NCBI GenBank assembly: GCA_038277395.1
Contig: CM076189.1
Coordinates: 237,896,653 to 237,960,652 of the forward strand
DNA length: 64,000 bases
Reading direction: 5' to 3'
Origin: Dryocosmus kuriphilus
Lineage: Eukaryota > Arthropoda > Insecta > Hymenoptera > Cynipidae
Shown: in pieces, positions 33,675-44,146 of the stretch
How the letters are laid out: each line of letters begins with the position of its first letter
How positions within the stretch are numbered: position 1 is the first letter of the stretch
Notes under the pieces: model-generated
The model's input: the letters and a program-made list of their open reading frames with translations, nothing else
What the model was told of the DNA's origin: nothing
The model's database searches: none
Translations under genes and position numbers: made by a program

Positions 33675-33804
33675 GATCTTAAAGTACTCTATAGTCTATA
33701 TGTTATATGTATACTGTTTGTACAAAATACAGATTTTATTATTTGATTCTTTTAATATGTGTCGCAGTGTAGAGTATAATTTATTTTTGGTACATTTGAG
33801 ATTG

Positions 33805-34065
33805 ATGTCATGATGAGAATGTATTCCTTAAGGGCGATAGAGCCTTAAGTAAAATAATTTCTTTTGTAATTTTTAATTTAAAGGTTTATACGATCCATAA
33901 ACACCGAGCGCGTAGCGCGAGGTAAATAACCTATCGAGCGCGAAGAATGAGTGCCGTAAATAACGTATCGAGCGCGAAGCGCGAGTGTCAATAGACGCGA
34001 GTCCTAGACGCGCTCATACTTCGCGCGATGAGAATGTGCCCACGAAGCGGGCAGATTGTTTTCTC
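33805..34065. repeat. GC-palindrome repeat family, copy 1
   Basis: A 250-base unit starts ATGTATTCCTTAAGGGCGAT and contains several short GC palindromes: GAGCGCGTAGCGCGAGG, GAGCGCGAAGCGCGAG and CACGAAGCGGGCAGA. It matches 53268-53512 in the same orientation, base for base over long stretches (CTTAAGTAAAATAATTTCTT). No coding frame or terminal inverted repeat was identified. Confidence 0.78.
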
Positions 34066-34084
34066 TAAAATTCTTCAAAATTAA

Positions 34085-34905
34085 GACTCTTGGCCGAGGT
34101 GTCGAAAAATAGGTTAGAAATGTGATGTTGCTCAAATTCCTGTTGAATTCCATCTGTTTTTGTATATATGACTTATGTATTTTAAAGAGACACTTTGCAA
34201 AAATATTTCCTCAACCCGGAAGGGGTTCACAGTTGTATGAGGTGCATTTAGTAGACAATTTTCCGAAAAAAGTAAAAATATCTGTGCTATTAATACGATA
34301 ATGGAAATGTGTTGAAATGATGGGGAAGTAGAGAAAGAGTTTCAATGGTTAGAAGGAGAAAGCAATACCAGAGTAGTATTTACAACCTGTAAATGATTAT
34401 GTTAAGGACTGAAGGGAGGGAGGACTGCAACTGCATTGGCGACAAGACAGCACTTTTTTCTTTTCATCGAATTTCCCATTTTGCACAATACAACAATATT
34501 CCATGTGAAAAACATTAAATGTACAAAAATAATTGTATGCAACAAGTGGGGTTATGACAGAATTGACAGGCCTCGACGTTCTTCGCGCCAACCACAGCTG
34601 CCAAAATGCTGTTAATGTCGCTACCCGTAAGCTGCTGCCATCTGGCAACGCGACCGCGGGAATTTCAAACTTGAAATACAATAGTATGGTGTAAATGTCA
34701 ATGCAATATTGTTATCTTGTGCAGAAATATCTAGCAACCCCCCCCCCCCCCCCATACAACCGTGAACCCCTTCCGGGTTGAGAAAATAGTTTTGCAATGT
34801 GTCTGTTTAAAATACTTAAGTTGGAAATACGAAAACAGATGGAATCCAATGGAATTTGAGCGACATCACAATTTTTTGACACATCGGCGAGCAGCCTTAC
34901 ACTAA
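34085..34905. mobile_element. Inverted-repeat element with about 155-base arms
   Basis: The left arm, about 34085-34240, is the inverse of 34750-34905. The best block is CTCAACCCGGAAGGGGTTCA on the left against TGAACCCCTTCCGGGTTGAG on the right. The loop holds a run of 16 C (34738-34753) and a 94-codon minus-strand frame (34397-34681) without recognisable features. The target duplication could not be defined. Confidence 0.7.
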
Positions 34906-35895
34906 TTTTTTTGTAATTTTCTCAAAAAGTCCTCTAACGCTAACAAATAACTCGATTTCATAAAAAATGCAGACCAGGTAATTAAATTAAGTTACTTTTA
35001 TGATAAATAATCCGTACTTTCCTAACATAATTTTAAATTAAAATTTGACTTCCGCATGCTAAAAGTATATTCACATTTTAAAACCTCTATGGGTCATGTA
35101 GACGGAAAAAATATAGTAGAAAATCTAGTTTTGCTACTATGTTTCATTGTAAAGCTCTACAACATCCATTTTGTAACACTTTTAGTTCTCATTTAGCTAA
35201 AATAATCACATGTATATCACAAGCGTTTCCCGCGTATCCACCAGGGCTCAAAATGACGGTTGCATATTCCCTATATTCCCACAAAATTTAGTATCCAAGT
35301 TAACGCTTCCTGCATTGTGTGACGCAAAACGCTGACATGAGACACCGCCCTAGGGTACTAAATTAGGTGGGAATATGCAACTGTCATTTTGGGTCCTAGT
35401 GGATACGCGGGAAATGCATGTGGTATACGTATGGGAGCATCCATTAATTACTTAAGGTTGGGAGGGGGGGGGGGGGCCAAATCTTACGAACATGTTAAAG
35501 TTACATGCATTTACTATAGAAAAACCCTTACGAGGGGGGGGGGGGGGGGGGGGTCTCAAATTCCAAAAATGACCCTTACGTAATATTAATGGACTCTCCC
35601 TATGTTGTTATTTTGGCTAAATGAGAACTAAAAGTGGCACAAAATGGATGATTGTAGAGCCCGGCAATGAAAACATAGTACCCAAGCTAGATTTTCTGCT
35701 ATATTGTTTCTTTCTAAATGACCCACAAAGGTTTTTAAATGTGTATAAGCGTTTAGCGTGCGGATGTCAAATTTTAGCTTGAAATTATGCACTATTTATC
35801 ATCAAAGTAACTTAATTTATTTACATGAAGTGCAATTTTTATCAAATCGAGGTGTTTGCTCGCGTTCGAGGAATTTTTGAGAAAATAAAGAAGAA
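34906..35895. mobile_element. Long palindrome centred near 35320, interrupted by a MITE
   Basis: The left arm (about 34906-35300) and right arm (about 35345-35895) are inverted copies. The inner blocks are CAAAATGACGGTTGCATATT and AATATGCAACTGTCATTTTG. The outer blocks around AAATTAAGTTACTTTTATGA also match. The right arm is longer by a 168-base insertion. A further partial copy of the inner motif (AAAATGGCGGCCTTGCATAT) occurs near 36100. Confidence 0.75.
35433..35600. mobile_element. 168-base MITE inside the palindrome's right arm
   Basis: The termini GGGAGCATCCATTAATTA and TAATATTAATGGACTCTCCC are imperfect inverted repeats, flanked by TAT on both sides (35430-35432 and 35601-35603). The uninterrupted left arm confirms the empty site. 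Two poly-G runs (about 35461-35476 and 35535-35553) lie inside. Layout and 3-base duplication recall Harbinger-type MITEs such as that at 44067-44840. Confidence 0.7.
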
Positions 35896-36175
35896 ATAAG
35901 TTCGATGTGAAAAGTGAGGTTAAAAGCTCATTTTTCTGTTCATATATCTGGCATGAAAGTTTATATTTAAAGTATACTAATTAAGAAAAACAATTTATAT
36001 GAAAGATACATAATGTTTGTTCGGAAATAATAGTTAAAGTAATTCGTTTTGTAAAAGTTATTTTTATTGCTTTATGCTTTCTAAATTCGAGGGGATCCAA
36101 AATGGCGGCCTTGCATATTCCCACCTAATTTAGTCTACCCTATTCTTACACTATTTGGTGGTTGGTCACCTAACA

Positions 36176-37375
36176 CAAAGATATTATATACAATAGATGC
36201 GGTAAGAGATTAGTTGGGGGCTGCTAAAGTTAGACGTCGCTGTAGTCAAAAAAGCAGCTGTTCCCCCGCCAAGCCTTTCCACCCGCAAAGATATCCGAAA
36301 GCAATTAGCGCGGTTTCAAATATAATATTTGAAATTGATATTTTGCTGAAAATTAAAAATTTGTTATGAGTATTTCGTATTACATTATGATGTGATTTTG
36401 TTAATGTTATATTTTATTATGAATATGTCCCGAAGAATAAAATTTTGTTTCAATAAAACATTTTTTTTTAAAGAAAAAGTAAATATAATTGTCAAACCTT
36501 TTTACGTATAATATATAAAACATTGTTAATCCAGTTAAAAATTATTTAATAATATTTATATAATAAGTGTAAGATATATAATATTACTAACTGTTGCATT
36601 TTAAGTTTTATATATAATTAAGTTTGCACGTTAGGCCACCTTCTCTTGTAGCTTTATTAAATAACTTTGTTTTAATTTTAAAATTGTTAAGTTAAAAATC
36701 GAGACTACTATGGGAGTTTGCGGTATAACATATTTCATACCGACTTCTAAGTCATAGCCCAAAATGTACTTCGAAAAAAATTTACATCATATCATTGAAA
36801 ATAGCGGGATAATGAATTTTGGAAGATTTTTTATTAATGATACGATTTCAGTTTTTTAAAAGTATTCTTTGGACCTGAGAGAGATTACGCATGTTAAAAA
36901 AAATTATTTATCATTTTTAATGTTTCTACATTTATTTTTTATTTTCACAATTTTTATACAATAATTTACTCCAATATAGATGCTCCAATTAAAAATCTTT
37001 AGACATTTTCAATAATAATATTCCAATATTTCAGCAATTTTGAGCGCTTGAAATTGAACCTATTGTTATGCATTAGTCATATATAATTATGTCACATCGA
37101 ATCTCTAAAAACATTCCACAATAATTACCGCAGTCCGACGAGTCCACAGAAGTTAAAGTATGAATCGTTCGTTTTCGTACATCTTCGGCTTTACACAAAG
37201 GCAACCGTCAAAGAGATTAAACCATACACGGATACGCCGCATTTGGATTAGGCATTTTCTCAAAACAGAAAATCATGGCACGTTCAGCCAAAGATTTGGT
37301 TCAGCTTGGTCAGTCGACCCGAGGACGTAATAATGACGCGTGCCACGGACTGATATGAAACGTTAAAATGTAGTT

Positions 37376-37443
<68 letters not shown>

Positions 37444-37490
37444 CGTTACCACCACTGACCCTAACCGCATCTATGTATATAACATCTTTG
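36176..37490. mobile_element. 1.3-kb TIR element with inverted relatives at 54397 and 59435
   Basis: The ends CAAAGATATTATATACAATA and the inverse of ATGTATATAACATCTTTG are terminal inverted repeats, followed by GATGCGGT on both sides. The block 36518-36763 matches 59435-59672 in inverse orientation, and 37375-37490 plus parts of 37240-37300 match 54397-54600 in inverse orientation. The element contains a TA run of about 60 bases (37378-37439). No transposase is present, so it looks like a deletion derivative. Confidence 0.65.
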
Positions 37491-37668
37491 CCCAACACCT
37501 TATATGCTATTGTGATCTGAATTCTTGGGTGCACTACCGTCGACTGACGTCAACAAAATTTCAATATGGCTGCGATTCCAGGCAGATTTTAAGAAATGCA
37601 TGGCAACAGTACGATAATCATAAAAAATTATTGAAAATATTTGTAAAATGAAGTTAACTATTGGTAAA
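37491..37668. other. Unassigned interval before the BEL element
   Basis: No coding frame or repeat. It ends in ATTTG (37669-37673), which is duplicated after the BEL element at 51787-51791. Confidence 0.5.
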
Positions 37669-37673
37669 ATTTG

Positions 37674-38270
37674 TCTTTAAAGTTCCAAAATTGAAATTTA
37701 TCCAGGATCACAATTGCTGAAAAGTACTCTGCTCGGCACAATAATAACAAGCGAATCATTTCAACCAAGAACACTAGAATTCAGGACGTTCAACGCCCTA
37801 TGCAGCGCCGTGTATCCGATTGAGGCAAAATCTCAAGGCGCATAGCGCCTCAAACCACTCGCTTGTCTCTTCTTTCCTACGACCGACTCTTGACCGACTC
37901 TATCGTTTCTAGTTGCTAGAATGTATATATAGATATACACGCACGGCAGAAGCTGCGCTGGTTGGATGCGCGCAAGAACTCAACGCGTTGTTAAATGCGC
38001 GGCGCAACTGCCTAAGCTGCCTTTACTTTTTGCCTCACCCCACCACCATCCGTTGAATGTCCTGAATTCTAGTGTTCTTGGTTTCAACACTATATATTTA
38101 AGCCACTCTTCATACAACAGAATATAATTAGTTCCGAATGAAACAAACCAGAGAGAATGCGAAAACAGGTTCTGACAAACGAAATGCAGGGAGAAGAAAC
38201 TTCTTTCTTCTATGGCAGACGAACGAACTCTTTCCTCTCACCCCTCGCTAACACATGCTAAACCTTAACA
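37674..38270 (-). repeat. BEL element 3' LTR (left on the plus strand)
   Basis: It matches 45577-45673 plus 49768-49910 and 51640-51786 of the other LTR: ACTCTGCTCGGCACAATAAT near the start and GCAGACGAACGAACTC near the end. It is split by the 317-base MITE at 37765. On the minus strand a short purine-rich tract (AAAGGGGGCGGA) lies just before the LTR at about 38271-38285. Confidence 0.85.
37765..38081. mobile_element. 317-base MITE with 6-base target duplication TTTCAA
   Basis: The termini CCAAGAACACTAGAATTCAG and CTGAATTCTAGTGTTCTTGG are perfect inverted repeats that continue with one mismatch for 31 bases. TTTCAA is present on both sides (37759-37764, 38082-38087). The other LTR of the BEL element has the uninterrupted site GTTTCAACAC. 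No coding capacity. The superfamily is not clear from these features. Confidence 0.88.
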
Positions 38271-38285
38271 TGTCCGCCCCCTTTA

Positions 38286-39060
38286 GAGCCTTGTGGTCCA
38301 AATTTCGAAAATAATGAACAAAATAATTGGAATAAGATACAATTATGTCTCGTTGGGTTGTGTATCTGTTTCAATAGGTAATAACGCTAATTTAGTAATT
38401 GATCGTACATAAGAACCAGACGCCGTGCGAACAGTTACTTCACGAACAAGCCCTGGTGAAAGTTTCGGAATGGATTTGAGTCCGTTTAAATCTAAGCGAC
38501 TCCGAATGATTTCGAATGACTACCTATGAATGCGAAATCTGTTTCCGAAGCACGGACTCAATCGGAATCGAAGGAAAATTCATTCCGAATGAGTCCGTTC
38601 GATTATGATCCACTCCTTTTGAGTCCGAATTATTCCCTCCAAGTTCATTCCGATTGATTCCGTGTAAGTCCGAAGAAACTTTTCATTCCGTCTGTCTCCG
38701 TATGACAAAAACATTCATTCTGAATGGCATCAAATGATTCTGGTCTTGAATCCGATTGGTTCCGAACGTGTGTCAATCGAACTCATTCGGACTCAAATGG
38801 AGTAGGTCGCAGTAATTCGGAAACAGATTCTGCATTCACAAGGAATCAAATGGATTCAAACTGGATTCCGTTTGGGTCCGAAACTTCCACCAGGGAGGTC
38901 ATCTACACTTCTTTTAACATCAACTATACGTCCTAAAGGCCACTTCGCGGGGGGTAGATTTTCATTTTTCACTAAAACTTTTCGTCCGACACAGACATTC
39001 TTCTTTCGAAGTTGCCATTTGTTACGTTATTGTAAAGATAAAATATAGTCCCGAGACCAG
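38286..39060 (-). pseudogene. BEL pol C-terminus (DUF5641), split by a MITE
   Basis: On the minus strand the DNA reads PPAKWPLGRIVDVKRSVDD, then after the inserted MITE VREVTVRTASGSYVRSITKL, the usual DUF5641 ending. The MITE at 38451-38895 separates these two blocks within one codon context. A stop-rich stretch precedes it. Confidence 0.75.
38451..38895. mobile_element. 445-base MITE with AG target duplication, copy 1
   Basis: The termini CCCTGGTGAAAGTTTCGGA and TCCGAAACTTCCACCAGGG are inverted repeats. AG flanks both sides (38449-38450, 38896-38897), and removing element plus one AG restores the BEL DUF5641 reading frame exactly. The interior is almost entirely variants of TCCGAATGA and its complement (GATTCGGAATGA-like units). 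Copy 2 is at 39578-39898. Confidence 0.88.
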
Positions 39061-40588
39061 GCTTTTCAAAAAGTGTCAAGTATTTGCTGCCATAATTGCC
39101 ATCTCGACAATCGATTTGATTTTACATCTTCTAATGAAGTTTCTGGTACTGCAATCAGCTCTCCACCAACTAAGAAACAACCGGTGTAAAAGCTTTTAGA
39201 TCTTCTGGATCGTCTGATAGGGGGCTCAATGGCCTTGCATTTAAGCATGCTTCTATCTGGCACAACAACGTTGTCAATTCTTCGAAAGGAGGAGTTTGAG
39301 TTACGAGAACGCGTCGCAAATGGTGTTTTACACGCTGCACGCTAGATTCCCATATCCCACCAAAATGCGATGCTGCGGGGGGAATGAATCCCATCGGATC
39401 TTCTAATTTCACAAATACGCTCGAACTTCAGGGGATTATGTTACCTTCTGAAAAGTCTCGTCAAGTTCGCGGCTAGCACCTTGGGAATTCGTCCCTCGAT
39501 TGCTGTAGATGGTGTGAGGTAACCCTTGAAGGAAAACGAAACGCTTAAGAGCTGCGAGAAACGCTTCTGCAGTATAGCCCTGGCGAAAGTTTCGGATAGC
39601 AAAAATTTTATCCTTTTGAATAGTTTTTTTTATTCCGTTATCTGTTTCCGAACTAAACAGTTTCATTCCGATCTAATCCGAAGTTGAACCAAATATTACT
39701 ATCCGAATAAGCACGAGTTCAAGGAAGAATTTGGAAGAAAGGTGAGCTTCGAATTGAATTTGGAGTTGACGTACGGATTGAAAAGGATTGTAAACTTGCT
39801 TCGGATAGATTCGGAATGGCTCGGAAACAGATCCCGGAATGAATCGGAATAATTCGGGTTGATTCGGAATGAATTTCAATCCGAAACTTTCGCTAGGGAG
39901 TCACTTACTAACTCGAGATGTATTGCTCGAATTTCAAAAAAAAAAAAAAAAACACTGCTATATATGCTGGATGAGATTTGTAGCCTCGACCTCGATGAAT
40001 TGTTACTTGGACCGAGCCTGCATTGTCGATACCTACATGAGTGAATGGTCTAGCAGGTCGCGTGATACGGCTTTTGGGCAACGCACCCAGCAATTGATTA
40101 GAAACATCCGCACGAATTCGAACACAAAGAACACTTTTGTAAATAATGAATTTAACTGTTTCTCTTCCTCGGATAAGCCAAAAGTTTTGTCTTAGCAGAC
40201 TCAAAGTCAATTGCGTTCCTGCGTGTAAACATTTCCTATGAACATGTCGTATTAGCAAAGTTACTAACGGATGTGCCTTGATAATAATTGGTAATTTTCG
40301 ATTAAATTCCATTGCTGCATTAGCTAATCTTCCTCCAACGCGAAGAATTTTGCTTTCATGAAGAAACGGATTTAATGATAGCAATGGACTTTTTCGGTCC
40401 AATTTGATTTTGCTATCTAAACTTGAAATCTCGTTAAAAAATAACTGAGATTGAAAATACTTGATCCAAACAATTTCACTAGCAACACAATATTTCAAGA
40501 TCGAGACATCGTTTCCGGTTTCCATTTTAACAGGGGAAAATCCGGTTTTAATAGCCAAAAACTTTAGAACATACGCTAAAATACGCAC
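39061..40588 (-). pseudogene. BEL integrase, split by a MITE
   Basis: From right to left: the linker LRVGGRLANAAMEFNRKLPI, H2C2 zinc-binding residues (HVHRKCLHAGTQLTLSLLRQ, then CVRIRA), and the core start FTHVGIDNAGSVQVTIHRGR with the first Asp. The MITE at 39578-39898 interrupts the next block, which resumes as YTAEAFLAALKRFVFLQGLP and HTIYSNRGTN. The second Asp is replaced by Asn (YSNRGTN in place of YSDNGTN). Then PAASHFGGIWESSVQRVKHH carries the Glu. Several frame changes; not functional. Confidence 0.82.
39578..39898. mobile_element. 321-base MITE with AG target duplication, copy 2
   Basis: The termini CCCTGGCGAAAGTTTCGGA and TCCGAAACTTTCGCTAGGG pair as inverted repeats and are flanked by AG on both sides (39576-39577, 39899-39900). 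The empty site GTATAGTCAC keeps the BEL integrase frame. The interior again consists of GATTCGGAATGA-like units, more diverged and shorter than in copy 1. Confidence 0.88.
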
Positions 40589-40665
40589 AAGTTTCAGCCA
40601 CGACGATATTCAAGTGGATAGGTTTTCTAAGCAAAATTTAGGTTGTTCATACACGTGATCAGTTT

Positions 40666-41400
40666 TTACTCGGTTTCAAACTTCCAAACTTTTCCCATCG
40701 AAGGCCAAAATTCTTCACTTTGACTTAGCCACGTCGGACCATACCACCAGAGATCATTTTCAAAAAGTTTAGAAGCAAAGACCCCACGAGATGGTAAATC
40801 GGCAGGGTTATCCTTGGTCGGTACATACTTCCAAATGATAAACGGAGCTACTGCCTGAATAGCAGCGACACGATGAGCAATGAACATTTGCAAATCGGAA
40901 GGGTGCTTATTTAATCAAGCCAAGACGTTAGTAGAATCAGTCCAGCATATCGACTTTAGGCTGAAAATTGCGAAATATTTTTAATAGCTGTAATCAGTTT
41001 TGCCAGAAGTAAAGCACCACAAAGTTCCAAACGGGGAACTGTCAGTGTTTGAGATTTTATCGGTGCTACTCTTGTTCGACTTGATAATAAAACCAAGCGA
41101 TTTTCTCCAGATTTGAAGGTTAAACGAAGGTATACTATACTGCGACATGCGAAGCTTCTGAGAACCCGCATGAATTGTTTTGTCAATAACTTTACTTCCT
41201 TGTCCTGTCCATCCCGGAATCGAAATTTTATGCAATTGAATCAAATTCTAACGATACTCGTTCCAAAATTTTGAAAGACCTTCTGATAAAATCTCACCCC
41301 AAGCGATCGATTTAATCCAAAGCTTTTGCATAAAGATTTTTGCTAATATCACTACCGGTGATATCCAACCAAAGAGATCAAATAAGCGAGCGATTACAGA
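40666..41400 (-). pseudogene. BEL A17 peptidase and RNase H region
   Basis: Readable blocks in several frames: KRSVLSVIARLFDLFGWISP, then AKIFMQKLWIKS, KLHKISIPGWTGQG-like, TLTVPRLELCGALLLAKLI, FMIAHRVAAIQAV-like and WKYVPTKDNPADLPSRG, ending WWYGPTWLSQ. They are in the correct BEL order. A gap near 40915-40960, where the catalytic WSDS block should be, is damaged. Confidence 0.78.
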
Positions 41401-41417
41401 CAACACTGATCGTTTGG

Positions 41418-42488
41418 TTAATTTCGAGAGACGTCTGTTAGTTGTATTTTAAAGTTACAGAAATCCAAGATGGGATGCCAGACGATCCCACGAACCTTTA
41501 AAGAATCGTTTTCATCTAATAGTTTTTCGACAGCTAACTCATGTTCTAGCGGATCAATATCCTCAAGTAGCGTGGGCGAATTACTATCCCATTTTCTTAA
41601 CTTAAATTGACCCTTTTGACAAAGGACTCGTAAAGCGGGGAATAGAGCAGCCGCTGTTCCATAAGTCACGGTATTCAACCGAAATTCCATCGGTTCGGAG
41701 TTAAGTCTCGGACTCCAGAGAATTCTCTGATAATCGCGATCTTTTTCATTTATGCGAATCTGTCTATACATTTTTGCAATGCCCGCAGTAACCTACCGAT
41801 AGAAATCACTGGAAAATGCCCGGAGATTCTCAGGTCAGAGAAGTTTCTGAGACGCAGGCTCTCAGGTAGCAGTTTTTAAAGTTTCAGGTAGGGCTTTTAA
41901 ATGGCCTGAAGGCTCGTAAATCCCAAATCTCTTAGACCTCAGACTATATCTAGAGACGAAATCATTCAAATCGAGCCTGAAAAAAGCCTGAAATTGTCCT
42001 GACGATACGCCTAAGAATATCCTGAGATTTTTTGTCGGCCGGGTATAAGCAAATTGATAAGTTTGCCACTGCAGAAGAACGTCGAATAGATTATTTTGTA
42101 ATTTGGGCACAACAAGCATGTGATCATTTAGCGATGTAAAATTTGACGTTAATCGAGACGCATTAAAAACATTTCTAACAGCCGTAGTGCTACTAGACTC
42201 CCTAATTACTGGATGATAAGTTAAGTTATAGACCACTTGTATCGTATCGAGTTCACGTAATGAACTTGAAATTCGTGACATGTGCCCTAAACTTCCGTAC
42301 TTATCCATAAACCTTTTATATTGACATAAAAGTTCTGGAGAATCGTTAAGTTGTTTTAAAAGTGCTAATAAGGCCTTCTCAGCTATTTTTCGAAACGAAT
42401 CGATATTAATCGGGGTTCCGGATATAAAAGGATACCGAACAACATATTGGCCCTCGGCAGTTCTAGAATGCGTTAGCTTAAAATACAA
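41418..42488 (-). pseudogene. BEL reverse transcriptase, catalytic motif deleted, split by a MITE
   Basis: The part at 42046-42488 covers the protease-RT linker and the fingers, ending LLQWQTYQFAYT. After the MITE at 41791-42042 it continues AGIAKMYRQIRINEKDRDYQ, then FRLNTVTYGTAAALFPALRV. The next residues are GQFKLRKWDSNSP, so about 50 residues that should include the Y-V-D-D catalytic motif are missing. The element cannot have moved on its own after that deletion. Confidence 0.82.
41791..42042. mobile_element. 252-base MITE in the BEL reverse transcriptase
   Basis: The ends ACCTACCGATAGAAATCA and the inverse of GATTTTTTGTCGGCCGG are weak inverted repeats. GTA occurs on both sides (41788-41790, 42043-42045). 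The empty site GCCCGCAGTATAAGC keeps the RT reading frame, which fixes the boundaries to within a base or two. The interior has many CCTGA/TCAGG pairs, such as GAGATTCTCAGG. Confidence 0.72.
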
Positions 42489-42511
42489 TTCGCATTCCTC
42501 TTCAGATTTAG

Positions 42512-43145
42512 TTAAACGCGAGACGGAAGGTATACTTTTTCAAGGTTCCAAAACCGTTCCAAAGAACAGTCTAAATCACTGTTTGAAACACAGTGATGCA
42601 CCAATGCCAAACGTAAATCTAGTGATTGAAAATCAGGGTGCAAATTATCATGCTTTCCCGAAAGAATCCAGTTGAATGCTGTATTTTGCGCAACGGGCTC
42701 ATCGAAATGACCTTTTCTGAGTCCATCGAATAGCACTGAACAATAGAGGTCAGCACAGATGATAACGTGAATAGGCTGCGAATCTGCAACATCGTCATCA
42801 GCGAGGTCAAGATTTTACAAATGTGCTTTTAATAAAACATCATTATTCACTGCGGGTACATAATTCGTAGGATTATCCAAATTTAATGCGTTTTTATGAA
42901 ATATTGGACCTTGATCCGATCGTGAACGAATTTTTATTGGAGCCATAAGACGTGTTTTCCCAGCTGAAACATTTTCCAAGCCAAAAAGCTTAATCTCGTC
43001 TAAACGTCTTGGATGAATTTGCAAGGCGTTAACCAATTCTTTGGTTGCAAATGACCAAGTCGAACCTTGATCCAAAAAGGCACGAACTGGGACCGAACGT
43101 CCAGAGCTAGAAGAAACGACTGCTTTCGCTCTAGCAAGTAAAACT
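42512..43145 (-). pseudogene. BEL aspartic protease region (DUF1758)
   Basis: The frame at 42815-43075 begins DQGSTWSFATKELVNAL, the DQGS-type active-site motif of BEL proteases, preceded by ARAKAVVSSSSGRSVPVRAF-like residues that need a stop or frame change. It continues with LFGLENVSAGKTR. The frames at 42512-42810 hold ILCADLYCSVLFDGLRKG-like sequence and TAFNWILSGKH, typical of the protease end. Confidence 0.75.
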
Positions 43146-44063
43146 TTAATAGGTTTTATCGGATTCGATGCCGCATGATGTGATTGGATAACCGGAGTTG
43201 CGCGTAGGCGTATTTACATTTAAAGAATTCGCATTTGAGGCAGATGCCTCTTTTTTCTCTTTCTCATTTGTTTTAAAATGTAATAGTGTATGGTTTCTTA
43301 ATTGACGCTGACCACAAGAGTACGAGCTTTTACAATCCGTCACACCATGTCCAGCTGTAAAACAATTTAAAAAAGGCTTCTTCGATTTCACAAATTGAAA
43401 TCGTTCTTTCAAAGGTTTTTTCTTAAATTCAGGACACGAGAACAATTTATGTGCAGCCGTACAGAGAGGGCAACTGGTTTTACTTGAAACAACATGAGAT
43501 CTTACAACATCAGATTTAGCTTTTATTTCATCTTCTTTTTGAATCGCTTCTAAAGCTCGAATTCGTGTATCCAAAAATACTAAAATTTTTGAAAAATATG
43601 GATATTCTGTTGAATTACCTAACTGCAATTCCCAAGATAACTGCGTTTTGTTATCTAGCTTCTGAGAAAAATGAAACACCAATATGTCACTTACACCATC
43701 CGACTCAGCGTCATCTGGCGGAGCAGCAGTTTGAGACTTAATACGACCTAAGTTTTCTGGTGCTGCGATCTTTTCAATTACATGATTTCGCATCGCTTTT
43801 AATGCACTGACAGAATCATATTTCATAGCCGGAATTGAAAAAAAAAAAACGATTTTAATGCAGCATTAATCAGAGCGCGAGGATTTTCATACCTTCTTTT
43901 TAACTGATCCCATGCTGATTCAAAATTATTTTCCGTTAATGGTATGTTTTTAACCAGAGAAAGGGCTTCTCCATCAACCAACGATTTTAAAAAATGTAAT
44001 CTTTGAAGATTATCTAAAGCGGAATTCTTGATAATAAGCGAAATAAAATAATCGCGAGTCGGC
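43146..44063 (-). pseudogene. BEL gag, C-terminal part with zinc knuckles
   Basis: After the Harbinger-like MITE the DUF1759-like region continues (KPTRDYFISLIIKNSALDNL and GEALSLVKNIPLTENNFESA) to a run of 12 T/A at 43838-43849, where the frame breaks. The frame at 43146-43826 continues with MKYDSVSALKAMRNHV and reaches the cysteine clusters CPLCTAAHKLFSC and CFTAGHGVTDC, C2HC-type knuckles typical of BEL gag. It ends just before the protease. Confidence 0.8.
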
Positions 44064-44066
44064 TTA

Positions 44067-44084
44067 GGGACCGTCCATAAACTA

Positions 44085-44146
<62 letters not shown>

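Larger units (their letters stand above)
30030..33800 (+). mobile_element. THAP-type relic, copy B, split by a hAT element
   Basis: The left part 30030-30423 and the right part 33683-33790 together match copy A, with the hAT element between them. The exact join is GATTTTAA/GATCTTAA. The shared flank includes AACAGTCTGTGATTTTAA on the left and TACAGATTTTATTATTTG on the right, so the THAP relic predates the hAT insertion. Confidence 0.72.

Noticed and set aside
34397..34681. 94-codon minus-strand frame
   Set aside because: It sits in the loop of an inverted-repeat element, without motif or conserved neighbour; probably chance.
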